DNA of 64,000 nt from Mycobacteroides salmoniphilum (GTDB lineage Bacteria; Actinomycetota; Actinomycetes; Mycobacteriales; Mycobacteriaceae): contig NZ_CP024633.1 of the NCBI RefSeq assembly GCF_004924335.1, positions 2,976,001-3,040,000 on the forward strand, read 5' to 3'. The position numbers and the translations under genes are program-made. The notes beneath the pieces were generated by a model. It did no database searches and was not told the origin of the DNA. It saw only the letters and a list, made by a program, of their open reading frames with translations. Of this stretch, positions 1-10,763 are shown piece after piece. The first letter of the stretch is position 1. Each line of letters starts with the position of its first letter.

Positions 1-40
1 AGTTATTCTGCTGCGCAACCAGATTGAGCAGTCTAGGCCG

Positions 41-1396
41 CTACGTCGTCGCCCGTGACACAAATCTGGCAACCGCCTGAGGATGCGCTGCCGGATGCGT
101 ATGCAGGTACGAGGCGTGGATGCGGCCCTCCCCCGCCACCACGCCCTCACGACGGACACCGTCGGAGGTGCCCCAGGCCCAGGCGCGATACCCAGCGTCA
201 TCGCGATAGTCGACCGTGGTGCGATGAAACTCGTGTCCGCTCAACCGTTCCCCCTCATCGAACAACGCAGAGCCGGTGATCGCCACGGCGTCCCGGTACC
301 CGAGGGTGAGCGAATCGGTGAAGCGGGCATGCGCGTTAATCACCCCACACATCGGCGCGCCGTCGAGGTCGTGACACAGGTACGTGAGCCCCGCGCATTC
401 GGCATGGATCGGTCCCGACATGTCACGAACCTGTTGGCGTAGTGATTCATTGGACGACAGGTCGGCGGTGAACTGTTCTGGAAATCCGCCGGGCAGTACC
501 AAGGCAGCGGTCTCGTCGGGCAATGCGTCCCGGCGCGGGTCGAATTCGGCCACCACCGCACCCGCGGCGGCCAACAACTCGCGATGTTCGGCGTAGCCGA
601 AGGTAAACGCCGAACCAGCCGCCAGCGCCACCACGGGCTCCCCGACCACCGGGGCGCCGATGGCGTCCGCCGGATCCCACGGGGGGGCCGTCACCTCACT
701 GCGGGCGGCGGCGACAATCGCGGGTATGTCCACATGCGCGCCGACCAGCTGGGTCATCGCCTCGATCGCATCGAGTGCTGCCTGGCCATGCTCGATAGCC
801 GTCACCAGTCCCAAATGTCTTGATGGGACCGATATCTCCTCGATACGAGGCAACGCCCCGAGCACGGAAAGTCCGGCACGGTCGGCTGCTGCCGTGAGGA
901 TCTCGCGGTGCCGCGCCGACCCGACCCGGTTCAGAATCACGCCGGCGATCCTGATCCCCTCCTCGGCGGCATGTACCACAAAACCATGCAGGAGCGCAGC
1001 CATGCTCTGGCTGTATCCCTTGGCGTCGACCACCAGCACCACCGGTGCCCCGAGCAAGGCTGCGATCTGGGCCGTGGAACCCTCCGCATCACCGATCCGG
1101 CCGTCGAAGAGCCCCATCACTCCTTCGATTACGGCGATATCGGCGCCGCGGCAGCCGTGCCCGAACAGGGGTCCGATCAGATCGCTGCCCACGAGCACGC
1201 TGTCGAGATTGCGGCCCGGCCTGCCGGTCACCAGGCTGTGATATCCGGGATCGATGTAATCCGGCCCTACCTTGAACGGCGCCACGCGGTGACCCGCACG
1301 CCGCAGCGCGCCCATCAAGCCCGTGGCCACCGTGGTCTTTCCGCTGCCCGACGCGGGCGCGGCGATCACGATCGCGGGAACGCTAACGGACACCAC
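41..1396 (-). CDS. cobB: Cobyrinate a,c-diamide synthase (CobB)
   Basis: This cytosolic enzyme amidates the a and c carboxylates of (hydrogeno)byrinate using glutamine and ATP, a middle step of cobalamin synthesis. The 451-residue protein begins with a P-loop-like GSGKTT at residues 17-22 and a KVGPDYIDPGYH stretch typical of CobB/CbiA. The C-terminal half is a glutamine amidotransferase domain with the nucleophile cysteine in HAECAGL and a late SYLHTHPAA histidine segment. Translation starts at a GTG. It lies 14 nt downstream of cobO on the same strand, so the two are probably cotranscribed. Length and motif order are complete; identification is firm. Confidence 0.95.
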   Translation of the reverse strand: MVSVSVPAIVIAAPASGSGKTTVATGLMGALRRAGHRVAPFKVGPDYIDPGYHSLVTGRPGRNLDSVLVGSDLIGPLFGHGCRGADIAVIEGVMGLFDGRIGDAEGSTAQIAALLGAPVVLVVDAKGYSQSMAALLHGFVVHAAEEGIRIAGVILNRVGSARHREILTAAADRAGLSVLGALPRIEEISVPSRHLGLVTAIEHGQAALDAIEAMTQLVGAHVDIPAIVAAARSEVTAPPWDPADAIGAPVVGEPVVALAAGSAFTFGYAEHRELLAAAGAVVAEFDPRRDALPDETAALVLPGGFPEQFTADLSSNESLRQQVRDMSGPIHAECAGLTYLCHDLDGAPMCGVINAHARFTDSLTLGYRDAVAITGSALFDEGERLSGHEFHRTTVDYRDDAGYRAWAWGTSDGVRREGVVAGEGRIHASYLHTHPAAHPQAVARFVSRATT

Positions 1397-1410
1397 GCGC
1401 TACCGTCCGA

Positions 1411-2025
1411 TCACCATTCGATACCGCGTTGGCCCTTGCGGCCCTGGTCCATCGGATGTTTGACCTTAGTCATCTCGGTCACCAAGTCGGCAGCGTCCAA
1501 AAGCTGCTGTGGCGCATCGCGTCCGGTGATCACGACATGCTGCATGCCGGGGCGATTCCGCAGCACCGAGACCACCTCGTCGACGTCGACCCACCCCCAC
1601 TTGAGCGGGTAGGTGAATTCATCGAGCACATAGAAACCGTGTTCCTCCGCGGCCAGTCGCCGGGCAATCTCGGCCCAACCGGCGGCAGCATCGGCGGCGT
1701 GGTCGGTTTCGGTACCTGCCCGACGCGACCAGGACCAGCCCGACCCCATCTTGTGCCACTGCACCGAGCCGCCGATCCCGTGCTCATCATGCAGCTTGGC
1801 GAGCTCACCGAAGACCGATTCTTCCCCCACTCGCCACTTTGCACTCTTGACGAACTGGAACACCGCGACATCCGCACCGTGATGCCAGGCACGCAGTGCC
1901 ATGCCAAAGGCGGCGGTGGACTTGCCTTTTCCCGCGCCGGTGTGCACCGCGAGCACCGGGGCATTACGACGCGCCTTCGTGGTGAGCCCGTCCTCTGGCA
2001 CCACCAGCGGTTGTCCCTGTGGCAT
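1411..2025 (-). CDS. cobO: Cob(I)yrinic acid a,c-diamide adenosyltransferase (CobO)
   Basis: This CobO/CobA/BtuR-type enzyme transfers the 5'-deoxyadenosyl group of ATP to the cobalt of corrinoids. The 204-residue sequence has the P-loop GAGKGKST at residues 30-37 near the start, then WSWSRRAGTETDHA and LDEFTYPLKWGW, the usual family blocks. The ATG start is supported by a GGAGGAGG ribosome-binding site. It sits 18 nt downstream of the chelatase gene and 14 nt upstream of cobB. That placement makes a chelatase-cobO-cobB unit in which cobalt insertion, adenosylation and amidation functions are adjacent. Confidence 0.95.
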   Translation of the reverse strand: MPQGQPLVVPEDGLTTKARRNAPVLAVHTGAGKGKSTAAFGMALRAWHHGADVAVFQFVKSAKWRVGEESVFGELAKLHDEHGIGGSVQWHKMGSGWSWSRRAGTETDHAADAAAGWAEIARRLAAEEHGFYVLDEFTYPLKWGWVDVDEVVSVLRNRPGMQHVVITGRDAPQQLLDAADLVTEMTKVKHPMDQGRKGQRGIEW

Positions 2026-2043
2026 TGAGCCTCCTCCGCTATC

Positions 2044-3921
2044 TCACGCGGCGGTGGCACCGCGGACCACACCGGCAAGCCGGTCGGCATTAAGGTGGTC
2101 GAGCTGGATCACCGGTGCATCAAGCTGTTGAGCCAGCGTGACCGCCAGATCCATTCTCACGAAAGATGTCTCGCAATCGACCACCACGCAAGCGACCTGC
2201 TCGGCACGCAGCATTCCCGCAGCGCGACGAGTCCGCCCCAAGGGGTCAGGACCGCCGGTAGCGCGTCCGTCGGTGAGCACCACCACGAGGGCGCGGCGAT
2301 GCGGATCACGGCCATGCTCGCGGGAGACGAGATCGCGTGCCGCCAAAAGCCCTTGTGCCAGCGGCGTTTTACCACCGGTATCGAACTGTTGCAGCTTGCG
2401 TCCCGCGATATGGGTAGAACTTGTCGGTGCCAATAGCATCGCCGCTTCCTGACCGCGGAAGGTGATAACCGCAACCTTGTCGCGTCGCTGATAAGCATCT
2501 CGCAGCAGCGACAAGGTGGCTCCGCTGACCGCCGACATCTTCTGGCGGGCCGCCATCGACCCCGAGGCGTCGACCACGAAAATCACCAGATTGCCTTCGC
2601 GCCCTTCCCTGATTGCCCACTGCACATCGGAGAGCACCGGTTTGGGTAGCCTGCCGGGTTCAGTCACCCGGCTCGCTGCGGACATCAGCGTGCCGATCAC
2701 GTGCACCCCGAATCCCTCATCGGGGTGCGGCGCGATCACCTTGCCGGTGCGGTTGCGCGCCGCGGAACGTCGTCCCGGGGCGCCCATGCCAACACCCGGC
2801 ACCCGGAACGTCTTGGCGCGAAAAGTCGCCGAGGGCGCCGGGCTGGGCCGAGACGGCGCCGGCGTAGACGCTGAATCCTTCTCCGAATCATCGGCTTTGG
2901 CTGGATCCGAAGAAGGCTCGGGTGCGCCACCACCGGGACCATCCGGATCGGGGTCTGGGTCATCCCCGCTGGGATCCTGATCCTGCGGCGGCGCGCTATC
3001 GCGCATCGCCTGGTCGAGCTGCTCCGGATCCAGGCCCGGCTCGTCGAACGGGTCTCGGCGCCGCCGGTGCGGCAGCGCCAACTCGGCGGCCACCCGGATA
3101 TCGGGCTCGCCGACCACCTCGGCACCACGCCATGCCGCATGGGCGATCGCGGCGCGTGCCACCACCAGATCGGCGCGCATACCATCCACATCGAAGGTCG
3201 CGCACAGGGCCGCAATACGCTGTAACTCCGCGTCGGGCAAGGTGACCCGGGGTAACAACTGCCGGGCATCGGCAATCCGTTCCGCCAGCTCAGCCTCCTC
3301 AGAGGCGTAACGCGAGACAAACCCGGCGGGATCTGCCTCATAAGCAAGTCGCCTACGGATGACCTCGGCCCGTACCGGCACCTCCCGGGAAGCGTGTACA
3401 TCCACCGCGAATCCGAAGCGGTCCAGCAGCTGTGGCCGCAGCTCCCCCTCCTCGGGATTCATCGTGCCGATCAGCACGAATCGCGCGTCGTAGGAATGGG
3501 ATACACCGTCACGCTCGACATGCACGCGACCCATCGCGGCCGCATCGAGGATCACGTCGACCAGATGGTCGTGCAGCAGGTTGACCTCGTCCACGTACAG
3601 CACGCCGCCGTTGGCCCGCGCCAAAAGCCCCGGGGAAAAAGCATGTTCACCGTCGCGCAGCACCTTCTGCAGGTCGAGGGAACCAACGACCCGATCTTCG
3701 GTGGCGCCGATCGGGAGTTCCACCAGACGTGCGCCGTCGACGGAACCCAGTACGGAGGTCAGAGCACGCACCGCCGTCGACTTGGCAGTGCCCTTCTCTC
3801 CGCGGATGAGCACTCCCCCGATATCGGGGCGCACCGCCGAGAGCACGAGCGCCAACCGCAGCTGGTCGTGCCCGACGATCGCACTGAGCGGGTATCCGGG
3901 AACGCCTGTGGTGCTGGTCAT
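2044..3921 (-). CDS. chlI: Fused ChlI/ChlD-type metal chelatase subunit
   Basis: The 625-residue protein joins an AAA+ ATPase domain (Walker A GEKGTAKS at 41-48, Walker [10 protein letters not shown] near 110) to a C-terminal von Willebrand A domain with a DASGS metal site near residue 445. A linker rich in Pro, Asp and Glu lies at about residues 305-365. In photosynthetic bacteria ChlI and ChlD drive magnesium insertion into protoporphyrin. Mycobacteria make no chlorophyll, and the gene is flanked by cobO and cobB, so it more likely powers cobalt insertion together with a CobN-type large subunit encoded elsewhere (inference). Its ATG overlaps the stop of the upstream acetyltransferase gene by 4 bp. 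Confidence 0.85.
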   Translation of the reverse strand: MTSTTGVPGYPLSAIVGHDQLRLALVLSAVRPDIGGVLIRGEKGTAKSTAVRALTSVLGSVDGARLVELPIGATEDRVVGSLDLQKVLRDGEHAFSPGLLARANGGVLYVDEVNLLHDHLVDVILDAAAMGRVHVERDGVSHSYDARFVLIGTMNPEEGELRPQLLDRFGFAVDVHASREVPVRAEVIRRRLAYEADPAGFVSRYASEEAELAERIADARQLLPRVTLPDAELQRIAALCATFDVDGMRADLVVARAAIAHAAWRGAEVVGEPDIRVAAELALPHRRRRDPFDEPGLDPEQLDQAMRDSAPPQDQDPSGDDPDPDPDGPGGGAPEPSSDPAKADDSEKDSASTPAPSRPSPAPSATFRAKTFRVPGVGMGAPGRRSAARNRTGKVIAPHPDEGFGVHVIGTLMSAASRVTEPGRLPKPVLSDVQWAIREGREGNLVIFVVDASGSMAARQKMSAVSGATLSLLRDAYQRRDKVAVITFRGQEAAMLLAPTSSTHIAGRKLQQFDTGGKTPLAQGLLAARDLVSREHGRDPHRRALVVVLTDGRATGGPDPLGRTRRAAGMLRAEQVACVVVDCETSFVRMDLAVTLAQQLDAPVIQLDHLNADRLAGVVRGATAA

Positions 3922-4361
3922 TTCCCGGCCATCCAGGTCATGGGCACGTGCGGTATCCCGTCCTCGAGAAATTCGTCACCGGAGACCACGAATCCCAGCT
4001 TGCCATACATGTCCCTCAGGTGAGCCTGCGCATTCAGTCGACACCGCGCACCGCCGAGCTCGGCCAGCACGGCGCGGACCAATCGCGCCGCGTGCCCGCG
4101 GCCACGTTCACCCGCCGCCGTACATACCCGGCCGATCCAGAAACCCGAGCCCTGCGGATCCGTGAGCACCCGCAGACCACTGACAACATCGTCGTTCTCG
4201 TTCTTGATCCAAAAGTGCCGGGTCTCTGGCTCGAGATCGCGGCCGTCGAGATCTTGGTAGGCGCAGTTCTGATCGACGATGAACGCCTCGGCGCGTAACC
4301 GCAGTAGTCCGTAGAGCGTCGCGGTGTCCAGGTCAGCGGACCGGGACCACCCGGCGGTCAC
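3918..4361 (-). CDS. GNAT N-acetyltransferase, ElaA-like
   Basis: This is a 147-residue GCN5-related acetyltransferase. The N-terminal part carries [21 protein letters not shown], resembling the ElaA subgroup, and the acetyl-CoA pyrophosphate loop is RGRGHA within an [18 protein letters not shown] helix. The reading frame extends 12 codons further upstream. I chose the GTG at 4361 because it forms a GTGA overlap with the mqo stop, matching the ATGA overlap at its own 3' end with the chelatase gene. Position matches the M. tuberculosis gene between mqo and the chelatase. The substrate is unknown. Confidence 0.8.
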   Translation of the reverse strand: MTAGWSRSADLDTATLYGLLRLRAEAFIVDQNCAYQDLDGRDLEPETRHFWIKNENDDVVSGLRVLTDPQGSGFWIGRVCTAAGERGRGHAARLVRAVLAELGGARCRLNAQAHLRDMYGKLGFVVSGDEFLEDGIPHVPMTWMAGK

Positions 4362-5842
4362 TGCTCCAGGCCGAGAACCTGTGTGCCCCAGTCCCATACC
4401 TCACCGAACAGTGTGGGCTCATCCGACAGACTGATACCCAGCGACGGGATCATTTCCTTGAGTTTGGGCATCCAGTTGGCGAACCGGTCAGGGAAGCACC
4501 GCTGCATGACGTCGAGCATGGCCGGCACCGCGGTGGACGCACCCGGCGAGGCGCCGAGCAGGCCGGCAATGCTGCCGTCGGCCGAATTGAGCACCATGGT
4601 GCCGAATTCGAGCGCACCACCCTTGCCCTTGGCCGGCCGAATGACCTGCACGCGCTGGCCGGCGGTGATCAGCTCCCAATCGGAACGCTGTGCCTTGGGC
4701 GCGAATTCGCGCAGCATGTCGATCCGGTCATCCGGAGTGAGACGCAGCTGGCTCAATAGGAAAGTCGCGAGCTTGAACTCGGTGAGACCAACGCCGACCA
4801 TCGATGCAAGGTTGTTGGGCTTCACCGACGCGGGCAGGTCGGTGACCTTGCCCATCTTGAGGAATTTGGGCGACCATCCGGCGAACGGCCCGAACAACAG
4901 CCATTCCTTTCCGTTGATCACCCGGGTGTCCAAGTGCGGCGCCGACATCGGCGGTGCACCGAGTGGCGGGAAGCCGTAGACCTTGGCCTTGTGGCCCTCG
5001 GTGAGGTCGATGTTGTTGGTGCGCAGGAAGGCGCCGCTCACCGGGAACCCGCCGAAGCCCTTGGCTTCCGGGATTCCGGCCTTCTGCAGCAGACCCAGTG
5101 CCCCGCCACCGGCGCCGACGAACACAAACTTGGCTTTGAGCTTGCGCTTCTCGCCCGTGCGTCCGTTGACCAGCTTGAGGATCCATCCGCCGTCGCTTTC
5201 ACGGCTGATGTTGCGGACCTCGGTGCCGAAGATCGCGCTGGTGCCGCTGCGAACGCCGAAGCCGACCAACTGCTTTGACAGCTCACCGAAGTCGACGTCG
5301 GTACCGTCCTGGCTCCAGTTCAACCCCACCGGATCGGAGAAGTCGCGTCCGGCCGCCATCAACGGCAGGCGACGCGCGAACTCATCGTCGTCGTTGATGA
5401 ACTCCATCTTCGCGAACAGCGGGTTACCGGCCAGGGCATCGTGGCGCTTGCGCAGATACTCAACCTTGTCGGCTCCGTGCACGTAGCTCACATGTGGGAT
5501 GGGGTTGAGGAACCCGCGGACGTCGGGCAGCACACCGTTCTCCACGGCGTACGCCCAGAACTGGCGCGATACCTGGAACTGCTCGTTGACCGTGACGGCC
5601 TTGGTGATGTCAATCGAGCCGTCAGCCTTCTGCGGCGTGTAGTTGAGCTCGCAGAGTGCCGAGTGACCGGTACCCGCGTTGTTCCACGGGTCGCTGCTTT
5701 CGCTCGCGGCCGCATCGAGGCGTTCGATCAAGGTGATCGACAGGTCCGGTTCGACCAATCGCAGCAAGGCGCTGAGCGTCGCGCTCATGATCCCTGACCC
5801 AATCAGGGCAACGTCTGTCTGCTCCACCTGCGCTTTTGACAC
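4358..5842 (-). CDS. mqo: Malate:quinone oxidoreductase
   Basis: This membrane-associated FAD enzyme oxidises malate to oxaloacetate and passes electrons to the quinone pool, replacing or supplementing NAD-linked malate dehydrogenase. The 494-residue product has an N-terminal Rossmann FAD site ([16 protein letters not shown]) and the characteristic [18 protein letters not shown] block that follows it. The frame is open 21 codons further upstream. The GTG at 5842 is preferred because AAAGGA lies about 9 nt before it and because the FAD motif then sits close to the N-terminus. It heads the unit mqo - acetyltransferase - chelatase - cobO - cobB, with 4-bp overlaps at its first two junctions. Confidence 0.93.
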   Translation of the reverse strand: MSKAQVEQTDVALIGSGIMSATLSALLRLVEPDLSITLIERLDAAASESSDPWNNAGTGHSALCELNYTPQKADGSIDITKAVTVNEQFQVSRQFWAYAVENGVLPDVRGFLNPIPHVSYVHGADKVEYLRKRHDALAGNPLFAKMEFINDDDEFARRLPLMAAGRDFSDPVGLNWSQDGTDVDFGELSKQLVGFGVRSGTSAIFGTEVRNISRESDGGWILKLVNGRTGEKRKLKAKFVFVGAGGGALGLLQKAGIPEAKGFGGFPVSGAFLRTNNIDLTEGHKAKVYGFPPLGAPPMSAPHLDTRVINGKEWLLFGPFAGWSPKFLKMGKVTDLPASVKPNNLASMVGVGLTEFKLATFLLSQLRLTPDDRIDMLREFAPKAQRSDWELITAGQRVQVIRPAKGKGGALEFGTMVLNSADGSIAGLLGASPGASTAVPAMLDVMQRCFPDRFANWMPKLKEMIPSLGISLSDEPTLFGEVWDWGTQVLGLEQ

Positions 5843-5955
5843 CGGTTCACTGTCCTTTTCGAATCTGATGTAGTGGCAACGCTTCGCCACTACTGGGAAG
5901 TACACACAGGTTATCGCGCGGGTAATTCAGTCATTCCTTCAACTAGGCTAAGCCA

Positions 5956-6942
5956 GTGACATGGGAATCCGATGTCCTCGATGGCTACCTTCGTCAGACC
6001 ATTGAACTGGGCATTGACCCTGACGGCGAAGGTGTAATTACCGCCACACTGGTGCGCCCTGAAATTCAGCCGGAGACCGGACGCGCGGTGCTCATGGTGC
6101 ACGGATATACCGACTACTTCTTCCACACCGAGCTTGCCGAACATTTCCTGGCCCGCGGCTATCGCTTCTTCGCGCTCGACTTGCGCAAATGCGGGCGTTC
6201 CCGGCGCGTTCACCAGACGCCGCACTACATCAGCGATCTGTCGCTCTACGACGCCGAACTCAACGCCGCGGTGAACATCATCACCGGGGAGGCCAGCGGG
6301 CAGAACACGGCCGCATCGCTGCTCATCTACGGACACTCCGCCGGCGGTCTGATCGTCTCGCTGTGGCTCAACCGCCTACGGGTGGCGGACGGCCTGGGCA
6401 ATATCGCGGGACTCATCCTCAACAGCCCCTGGCTGGATCTTCAGGGCCGACCCTTTCTCCGCAGCGGCGGCACCACCGCGGCCGTCAAGGCGATTTCGCG
6501 ATTCCGCGCCAAACAAGCGATTCCGCTACCGCACGAGGGCGCCTACGGTGCAAGCCTGCACAAGGACTTCCACGGAGAGTTCGACTACAACCTGGAGTGG
6601 AAGCCGGTCGGCGGGTTCCCGGTGCGGTTCGGGTGGATCAGTGCCATCCGGCATGGACATGCCGAGTTACACCGCGGCCTGGATGTCGGCGCGCCCAACC
6701 TGATCCTGCGCTCGGATCGCAGCCTCCCCGGAGACGTCGACCCCGCGGCGGCGCTACACGGCGATGCGGTCCTGGATGTTCAGCAGATTGCGCGCTGGGC
6801 GGGGTGCATCGGCAACTATCAACGCATCATCCCGATCCCCGATGCCAAACACGATGTGTTCCTGTCGGTGACGGAGCCACGCGAACGGGCGTACCAGGAA
6901 CTGAATTCCTGGCTGGACTGGTACGAGGCGGGCGGCAGCTAA
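5956..6942 (+). CDS. Alpha/beta hydrolase, lysophospholipase-like
   Basis: This 328-residue protein has an alpha/beta-hydrolase fold. The oxyanion region is LMVHGYTDYFFH, the nucleophile elbow is GHSAGG with Ser128, and a histidine sits in a C-terminal DAKHDVFLS segment. Together these look like the monoacylglycerol lipase/lysophospholipase (YtpA) group. Translation starts at a GTG 114 bp from the divergent mqo start. The equivalent position in M. tuberculosis (next to mqo) also holds an alpha/beta hydrolase. It has no signal peptide, so it is probably cytosolic. The natural substrate cannot be read from the sequence. Confidence 0.8.
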   Translation: MTWESDVLDGYLRQTIELGIDPDGEGVITATLVRPEIQPETGRAVLMVHGYTDYFFHTELAEHFLARGYRFFALDLRKCGRSRRVHQTPHYISDLSLYDAELNAAVNIITGEASGQNTAASLLIYGHSAGGLIVSLWLNRLRVADGLGNIAGLILNSPWLDLQGRPFLRSGGTTAAVKAISRFRAKQAIPLPHEGAYGASLHKDFHGEFDYNLEWKPVGGFPVRFGWISAIRHGHAELHRGLDVGAPNLILRSDRSLPGDVDPAAALHGDAVLDVQQIARWAGCIGNYQRIIPIPDAKHDVFLSVTEPRERAYQELNSWLDWYEAGGS

Positions 6943-6943
6943 C

Positions 6944-7570
6944 TCACCATGAGCTGCTGCGCAGCACCACCTCGGCGGCCAGCTCCGGGGTGAGGTCGCG
7001 AGTCGCCGACCGACGTCCCATCAGTTCGACAATCCGGTAGTCGCCGTACACGAAGCGCTGGCTGGCACGGGCGATGGCCCGGGTGGCATCCGAGGTCACC
7101 AATACCGTGGTGTTGATCTCCACCGGCGGGCAGTGCTTGTCGCGGATCAGCCCGGCACGGTCGGCCACGCGCGGGTGTCCACGGTCGATCGCCACCAGTC
7201 CGATAAACCTGTCAAGTTTGCTGGCTGCCAGATCCCAGGCCAGCTCACCGCCAGCACGGTCCCCCACCAAGAGCGCCACCTTGACGCCGATGTCGTCGAG
7301 CACTCCGGTGATGGCCTTGGCATGGAGATGCGGATCGTGTCCGATCACCGCGGTCCGTAGCCCCGCGGTGTGCAGCCGCTCGCACACCGAGCGATAACTG
7401 AGCGCGAAGTGCCCGGCCGCGGCCAGCATGACGACGGTGGTTCCCTTATCGGGCCCCGACACATTGACCTGCACCGTTCGGCCGTCAATCGTGACGACCT
7501 GATGCAACTCACCGTCGCGCGCAGGCAGGGGCCCCGGGCGCGGGCGGCGAAGCTCAGGCGTCGGACTCAT
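6944..7570 (-). CDS. Alpha/beta-hydrolase-fold protein lacking the nucleophile
   Basis: The 208-residue protein keeps the beginning of an alpha/beta-hydrolase fold: a strand VVMLAAAGHFALSYR, a second strand RTAVIGHDPH, and an elbow LLVGDRAGGELAW. At the elbow the usual G-x-S-x-G-G reads GDRAGG, so Arg105 stands where the catalytic Ser, Cys or Asp should be. It is shorter than typical hydrolases. It may be a non-catalytic binding protein or a decayed enzyme, though the frame is intact. Its stop lies 1 nt from the stop of the convergent hydrolase gene. Confidence 0.6.
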   Translation of the reverse strand: MSPTPELRRPRPGPLPARDGELHQVVTIDGRTVQVNVSGPDKGTTVVMLAAAGHFALSYRSVCERLHTAGLRTAVIGHDPHLHAKAITGVLDDIGVKVALLVGDRAGGELAWDLAASKLDRFIGLVAIDRGHPRVADRAGLIRDKHCPPVEINTTVLVTSDATRAIARASQRFVYGDYRIVELMGRRSATRDLTPELAAEVVLRSSSW

Positions 7571-7679
7571 GGATGAGCCGCTTGCGCGAAGACCTTGGGC
7601 ATGGGCGCACGGTACCTGAGTACGGCCGATCCGGTTGGGCTTTTAACCAGCCCTTTCAGGAAACTTTCGCCCGGACCCG

Positions 7680-8360
7680 TTACGTGCGTTCGATCTTGTC
7701 GACCTGTTTCGCCACGATATCCAGGAATGTCTGGGGCATGGTGGCCGTGGCCTTGACCGACGGATCACGCAGGTCGAAGGATGTCGCCACCATGGCCACC
7801 CCCTGGACATTCGCGAACGCCATGTACCGGGACGTGCTGCCCTTGGGCATGATCATTGTTTGCTTGTAGGTGAGGACGCCGACCGGCCCGCCCTGTACCG
7901 GCTCGGTGACCATCCGCGTTCCGGGCGAATTCTTGTCGAAGAACACCTCGTATGTCGCGCAGCGGGTCGCGACGTCCTTGACGTTGGCCAGGTCGATGGT
8001 GTCGCGCAACAGGCTGACGATGATGTTCGCACCGTTGAACCGGGCGATGTACCGCGCGGTGTTCTCGGGACCCGCTCGTCCCGCGTTGGCCAACCGGGGC
8101 GACAAGCCGTCCGCGCACCCCTGCGGATTCGAGGGCATCGCACCGACGACCCGCTGGTTGTTGACGGTCACCGGACCCAGATCGGCGACAACCCTGTCGT
8201 ACTTGGCGCCCTGCGGCAACTCATCGGCGGTGAGCAACGATTGCGCGATGCGCGCCCCCGGCCACGTGGCAGTACCCGGCACCGTCTGGGTGCACGCCGC
8301 AAGCGCCAGTGCGGATGCTGCGATAGCTGTGATGTTCCTGAGGGCCCGACGCACCCGCAC
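7680..8360 (-). CDS. Secreted lipoprotein, function unknown
   Basis: The 226-residue precursor starts with a positively charged n-region (MRVRRALR), a hydrophobic stretch and a lipobox ending LALAAC, so it is predicted to be exported and lipid-anchored at the outer face of the membrane. The mature part has two further cysteines (PQGCADG and ATRCATYEV) that may form a disulfide. The overall pattern resembles mycobacterial DUF5642-type lipoproteins; that family call is tentative. It begins 3 nt after the cobQ stop on the same strand and may ride on the map-cobQ transcript. Confidence 0.7.
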   Translation of the reverse strand: MRVRRALRNITAIAASALALAACTQTVPGTATWPGARIAQSLLTADELPQGAKYDRVVADLGPVTVNNQRVVGAMPSNPQGCADGLSPRLANAGRAGPENTARYIARFNGANIIVSLLRDTIDLANVKDVATRCATYEVFFDKNSPGTRMVTEPVQGGPVGVLTYKQTMIMPKGSTSRYMAFANVQGVAMVATSFDLRDPSVKATATMPQTFLDIVAKQVDKIERT

Positions 8361-8363
8361 AGG

Positions 8364-9875
8364 CTATTCGACCCGCGCCGCAATTACCGGGTATGACGGG
8401 CCAGAATGCGGCCGACCGGATTCTTCCCACACGGCCTGCAGGGCATCGACGTCGACATGGGTGTCGATGAGATCGGCCAGTCTGTCCAGTTGAGCCGCAC
8501 GGCAGTCTCCGACATTGGTGCCGGTAGCGACGATGAATCCCGAACGTCCAGCCGCGGCCGCCGCCTCGGTGAGCCATGCGCGCCGGAACTCGTCGTTGTC
8601 CAGTACCCCATGCCAATGGGTGCCCCGGACCGCGCCCTCGGCGGCACCCTCGTGGTAGTCGGTGAGCCACGGCGCCACTGCCGAGCGGGTAACGGTGCCA
8701 TGGTGAATCTCGTATCCGGTCAGGCCCGGTGGCTGCCAGCGGCGCAGAGTCTTGATCGGTTCGAACGCGATATCGACATCGAGCAGGCCCAGCCCCTCGA
8801 CGGTTCCGGCCCCGGACTCGACGCGATCCTCGATTGTGGTGGCCAGCATCTGGAATCCGCCACAAATACCCAGCACCGGCGACCCCGAACGGGCGTGTGC
8901 GACAACCGCATCGGCAATGCCGTTGCTCCGCATCCAGGCAAGATCGGCGACAGTGGCCTTAGTGCCCGGGACCACCACCACATCGGCGTCGGCGATATCA
9001 GCGGGATGCGCCGCCCACCGGACTATCACTCCCGGCTCGCAGGCGATGGCCTCGATATCGGTCGAATTCGAGATTCGGGGCAGGCGCACCGCGGCCACCC
9101 GGAGCCATTCCCGCCCGACCGGCGTGGCCGGGCGCCCCACCTGAGCCGAGGCCACTACAGACACTGAATCCTCTGCATCGAGCCATAATTGGTCGTCGTA
9201 GGGCAGCACACCGTAGGTGGTTCTGCCGGTCAGTACGGCGAGCTGCTCCAGCCCCGGCTCCAACAGCGTGGGATCACCGCGGAACTTGTTGACGATGAAT
9301 CCGGCGACGAGTCGTTGATCCGCGGGCTCGAGCACGGCCACCGACCCGAACAGGTGCGCCAGCACACCACCTCGGTCGATATCACCGACCAGCACCACCG
9401 GCAGACCCGCAGTCTGTGCCAGACCCATGTTGGCGATGTCGGTGGCTCGTAGGTTGATCTCGGCGACCGAGCCGGCGCCCTCGCAGATCACGACGTCGAA
9501 TTCCGCACGCAGCGCGCGCAACTCCTCGGCGACCACCTGCCGCAATTCCTCGCGATGCTCGATATAGGAACGAGCACTGACGTTTCCTGTGGCCTGCCCG
9601 CGTACCACCAGCTGTGAGGTGCGGTCGCTGCCGGGCTTGAGGAGTACCGGATTGAACCGGACCGATGGTTCCAGCCCGCACGCGCGGGCCTGCAATGCCT
9701 GCGCGCGACCGATCTCTCCGCCGTCCATCGTCACCACGGAGTTGTTGGACATGTTCTGCGCCTTGAACGGCGCGACGCGAATCCCCTTGCGAGCCAGTAA
9801 CCGGCACAGACCGGTAACAACCAGACTCTTACCGGCGTCGGAGCTGACGCCCCCCACCAGCAGCGCCCCGGTCAT
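8364..9875 (-). CDS. cobQ: Cobyric acid synthase (CobQ)
   Basis: CobQ amidates carboxylates b, d, e and g of adenosyl-cobyrinate a,c-diamide using glutamine and ATP. The 503-residue protein has the dethiobiotin-synthase-like loop [10 protein letters not shown] near its N-terminus, [21 protein letters not shown], and a glutamine amidotransferase domain with Cys338 in [10 protein letters not shown]. The frame is open 22 codons upstream. The ATG at 9875 is chosen because it overlaps the map stop as ATGA. In M. tuberculosis cobQ lies elsewhere, so its place beside map is a lineage feature (from memory of that genome). Confidence 0.94.
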   Translation of the reverse strand: MTGALLVGGVSSDAGKSLVVTGLCRLLARKGIRVAPFKAQNMSNNSVVTMDGGEIGRAQALQARACGLEPSVRFNPVLLKPGSDRTSQLVVRGQATGNVSARSYIEHREELRQVVAEELRALRAEFDVVICEGAGSVAEINLRATDIANMGLAQTAGLPVVLVGDIDRGGVLAHLFGSVAVLEPADQRLVAGFIVNKFRGDPTLLEPGLEQLAVLTGRTTYGVLPYDDQLWLDAEDSVSVVASAQVGRPATPVGREWLRVAAVRLPRISNSTDIEAIACEPGVIVRWAAHPADIADADVVVVPGTKATVADLAWMRSNGIADAVVAHARSGSPVLGICGGFQMLATTIEDRVESGAGTVEGLGLLDVDIAFEPIKTLRRWQPPGLTGYEIHHGTVTRSAVAPWLTDYHEGAAEGAVRGTHWHGVLDNDEFRRAWLTEAAAAAGRSGFIVATGTNVGDCRAAQLDRLADLIDTHVDVDALQAVWEESGRPHSGPSYPVIAARVE

Positions 9876-10732
9876 GGCACGGTCAGGATCTCTACTCCGT
9901 CGTCGGTGACCACCATGGTGTGCTCGAACTGCGCGGTCCATTGCTTGTCGGTGGTCGCCACTGTCCAGGTGTCATCCCAGATCTCGTAGTCCAGCGATCC
10001 GAGGTTGATCATCGGCTCGATGGTGAAGGTCATGCCCGGCTCGATGACGATGTCCAGGTTGGGGTCGTCATAATGCGGCACGATGAGCCCGTTGTGGAAC
10101 GTCGGGCCCACGCCGTGTCCGGTGAAGGAGCGAACCACGTTGTAACCGAACCGCTTTGCGTAGGCCTCGATCACCCGGCCAACGACACTCAGGGCCCGGC
10201 CCGGCTTGACGGCATTGATGGCCCGCATCGTGGCCTCCCGGGTTCGCTCCACCAGGAGTCGGTGTTCCTCGGAGACATCCCCGGCCAGGAACGTGGCGTT
10301 GGTATCGCCGTGCACACCGTCGATATAGGCGGTGACATCGATGTTGACGATGTCTCCGTCCTCGATCACGGTCGAATCCGGTATCCCATGGCAGATGATC
10401 TCGTTGAGCGATGTGCAGCACGACTTGGGAAATCCCTTGTACCCCAGCGTCGACGGGTAGGCACCCTGGGAAACCATGTAATCGTGCGCAATTCGGTCCA
10501 GTTCGTCGGTGGTGACGCCGGGCGCGACGGCCTCACCGGCGAGCGCCAGTGCCCGCGCCGCGATCCTGCCCGCGACGCGCATCTTCTCGATCACCTCGGG
10601 TGTCTGGACATACGGCTCCCCGATGGCTTCCGCGACCTTGGACTTGCCCACGTACTCGGGGCGGCCGATCGACACGGGAACCTGGCGCTCGGGGGACAGT
10701 GTTCCCGGACGCAGTGCGGCACGAACAGTCAT
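9872..10732 (-). CDS. map: Methionine aminopeptidase type I
   Basis: This enzyme removes the initiator methionine from nascent proteins. The 286 residues include all metal-binding elements: [13 protein letters not shown] and HGDTNATF (two Asp), [11 protein letters not shown] (His), TFTIEPMI (Glu) and FEHTMVV (Glu). The N-terminal extension with [11 protein letters not shown] resembles the proline-rich linker of the MetAP1c form found in mycobacteria. The gene overlaps cobQ by 4 bp downstream and follows the L,D-transpeptidase gene by about 31 nt. Confidence 0.95.
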   Translation of the reverse strand: MTVRAALRPGTLSPERQVPVSIGRPEYVGKSKVAEAIGEPYVQTPEVIEKMRVAGRIAARALALAGEAVAPGVTTDELDRIAHDYMVSQGAYPSTLGYKGFPKSCCTSLNEIICHGIPDSTVIEDGDIVNIDVTAYIDGVHGDTNATFLAGDVSEEHRLLVERTREATMRAINAVKPGRALSVVGRVIEAYAKRFGYNVVRSFTGHGVGPTFHNGLIVPHYDDPNLDIVIEPGMTFTIEPMINLGSLDYEIWDDTWTVATTDKQWTAQFEHTMVVTDDGVEILTVP

Positions 10733-10763
10733 GAAGGCAGCGTAGCCGGGCCCGTCGAGACCA

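Noticed and set aside
2026..2043. A cobalamin riboswitch before cobO
   Set aside because: The gaps around cobO, cobB and cobQ are too short and show no conserved riboswitch core.
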